NCBI GenBank assembly: GCA_016302015.1
Contig: JAEDOJ010000067.1
Location: forward strand, 1-7,805
DNA length: 7,805 nucleotides
Direction of reading: 5' to 3'
From: Oscillospiraceae bacterium
GTDB taxonomy: Bacteria > Bacillota_A > Clostridia > Oscillospirales > Oscillospiraceae
Below the pieces are notes generated by a model that was not told the DNA's origin, searched no databases, and saw only the letters and a list, made by a program, of their open reading frames with translations. A program made the position numbers and the translations under genes. Shown here piece after piece: positions 6,787-7,805 of the stretch. Position 1 is the first letter of the stretch. Each line of letters begins with the position of its first letter.

Positions 6787-7805
6787 ATGAAAAAAATATT
6801 TCCTCCCCGTAAGCTGATCTCCCTGATCACGGCACTAACGCTGATTCTTTCCCTGTTTCTGACAATGATTCCGCCGGTCAATGGGTCAGACTCTGTCAAA
6901 ACTGTCTGGCTGAATCCCTCTGCCGCTTCGCCCTTCCATAACGGCGAATTTCAGGGCTGGGGAACCTCCCTGTGCTGGTGGGCCAATCGGGTGGGCTACA
7001 GCCCCAGCCTGACCCAGCAGGCAGTCAAAGCCTTTTTCTCCGAGGAAGGGCTGGGTCTGGACATTGCCCGGTACAACATCGGCGGCGGCGAAAACCCCGA
7101 CCACAACCATGTGCTTCGCTCCGATTCCATGGTTCCCGGTATGTGGGACAGCTTTTCGTGGTACAACTACAACGCCGCAGGCAACTACCACTACGATGTG
7201 AGCATCACCTACGACATTACCAACGACCAAAACCAGCTCAATGTGGCAAAGGCCGCCTTAGCCGCCAACCCGAACCTCTATTTTGAGGCTTTTTCCAATT
7301 CCGCTCCCTATTTCATGACCAATAGCTGGTGTACCAGCGGTGCGAACAACGCCTGGGACAACAACCTGCGGGACGAAATGTACGACGACTTTGCCAGATA
7401 CATTGCCGCCTGCACCGGCCTTCTGCGTGCCGAGGGGATCAATGTACAGAGCTATTCCCCCATCAACGAGCCGGACACCAATTACTGGGGCGCATGGTCA
7501 GACAAGCAGGAGGGCTGCCATTTCTCCCCCGGTGAAAGCCAGTCCAGAATTTTCGTGGAAACCCGCAAAGCTCTGGACGCCGCCGGCTTGGGAGACGTTC
7601 TGGTTGCGGGCATGGATGAAACCAGTATTGATAAGTCCGTTGCCAATCTGGATCAACTGACTCAGGAAGCCATGACTGCCTTGGGACGTATCGACACTCA
7701 CACCTACGGCGGCTCTCAGCGTTATGCCCTGAAGGATAAGGCCATCAATCTGGGCAAGACCCTTTGGATGAGCGAGGTGGATGGAGACTACAAGTCCGGT
7801 ACCGG
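6787..7805 (+). CDS. Secreted GH30 glycoside hydrolase, endo-beta-1,6-galactanase-like (3' truncated)
   Basis: The frame runs from ATG 6787 off the window end: 339 complete codons and 2 bases, with no stop. Residues 1-33 look like a signal peptide: basic MKKIFPPRK, a hydrophobic core (LISLITALTLILSLFLTMI), and a possible cleavage after VNG (residue 33). The GH30 barrel follows with the family motifs GWGTSLCWWAN (57-67), ARYNIGGG with Arg95, SPINEP with probable acid/base Glu228, THTYGG (304-309), and WMSEVDG with probable nucleophile Glu330. GWGTSLCWWAN and the overall pattern resemble the Glyco_hydr_30_2/GH30 subfamily 5 group, whose known members are endo-beta-1,6-galactanases acting on arabinogalactan side chains. 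The exact substrate is an inference. The end of the window matches the start of the upstream gene, so the two are paralogs. It has its own promoter and ribosome binding site. Whether it carries binding modules or an SLH anchor cannot be seen. Confidence 0.92.
   Translation, partial: MKKIFPPRKLISLITALTLILSLFLTMIPPVNGSDSVKTVWLNPSAASPFHNGEFQGWGTSLCWWANRVGYSPSLTQQAVKAFFSEEGLGLDIARYNIGGGENPDHNHVLRSDSMVPGMWDSFSWYNYNAAGNYHYDVSITYDITNDQNQLNVAKAALAANPNLYFEAFSNSAPYFMTNSWCTSGANNAWDNNLRDEMYDDFARYIAACTGLLRAEGINVQSYSPINEPDTNYWGAWSDKQEGCHFSPGESQSRIFVETRKALDAAGLGDVLVAGMDETSIDKSVANLDQLTQEAMTALGRIDTHTYGGSQRYALKDKAINLGKTLWMSEVDGDYKSGT

Overview
The window looks like a piece of a Clostridia (Bacillota) chromosome or contig, most plausibly from an Oscillospiraceae/Ruminococcaceae-type gut commensal. 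This is inferred from four things: very large multidomain surface proteins with fibro-slime and SLH domains, a strong preference for C/G-ending codons in the genes, an AT-rich intergenic region, and Gram-positive style ribosome binding and secretion signals. No taxonomic search was possible.

Layout. (1) Bases 1-6555, + strand: the 3' part of one giant gene, open from the first base. It begins just after the expected catalytic nucleophile of a glycoside hydrolase family 30 (GH30) domain. It continues through the GH30 C-terminal beta-sandwich, a ricin-type beta-trefoil lectin, three discoidin-like modules, a fibro-slime domain carrying an EF-hand-like calcium loop, a Cna-B/SpaA-like domain, a cadherin/Ig-like domain, a jelly-roll CBM-like module, an unassigned region, a (G/S)EEP(A/T)P repeat linker and three SLH domains. 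(2) Bases 6556-6786: a 231-base intergenic region with a Rho-independent terminator, an extended -10 promoter, an AAAGCTTT dyad, and a perfect 12-bp hairpin that overlaps an 8-codon mini-ORF. (3) Bases 6787-7805, + strand: the 5' part of a second GH30 gene, with signal peptide and both catalytic glutamates; it runs off the window.

The two genes are tandem paralogs. The last residues of the window (GDYKSGTG) match the first (GDFKSGSG), so the window spans almost exactly one paralog-to-paralog period. Both enzymes resemble endo-beta-1,6-galactanase-type GH30 proteins (GH30 subfamily 5, Glyco_hydr_30_2). The likely picture is extracellular attack on beta-1,6-linked galactan side chains, such as those of plant type II arabinogalactan. 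The first enzyme is held in the cell wall by SLH domains and carries many binding modules. Whether the second is free or anchored cannot be seen. The window holds no RNA gene, CRISPR array, insertion sequence or defence system that I can support.
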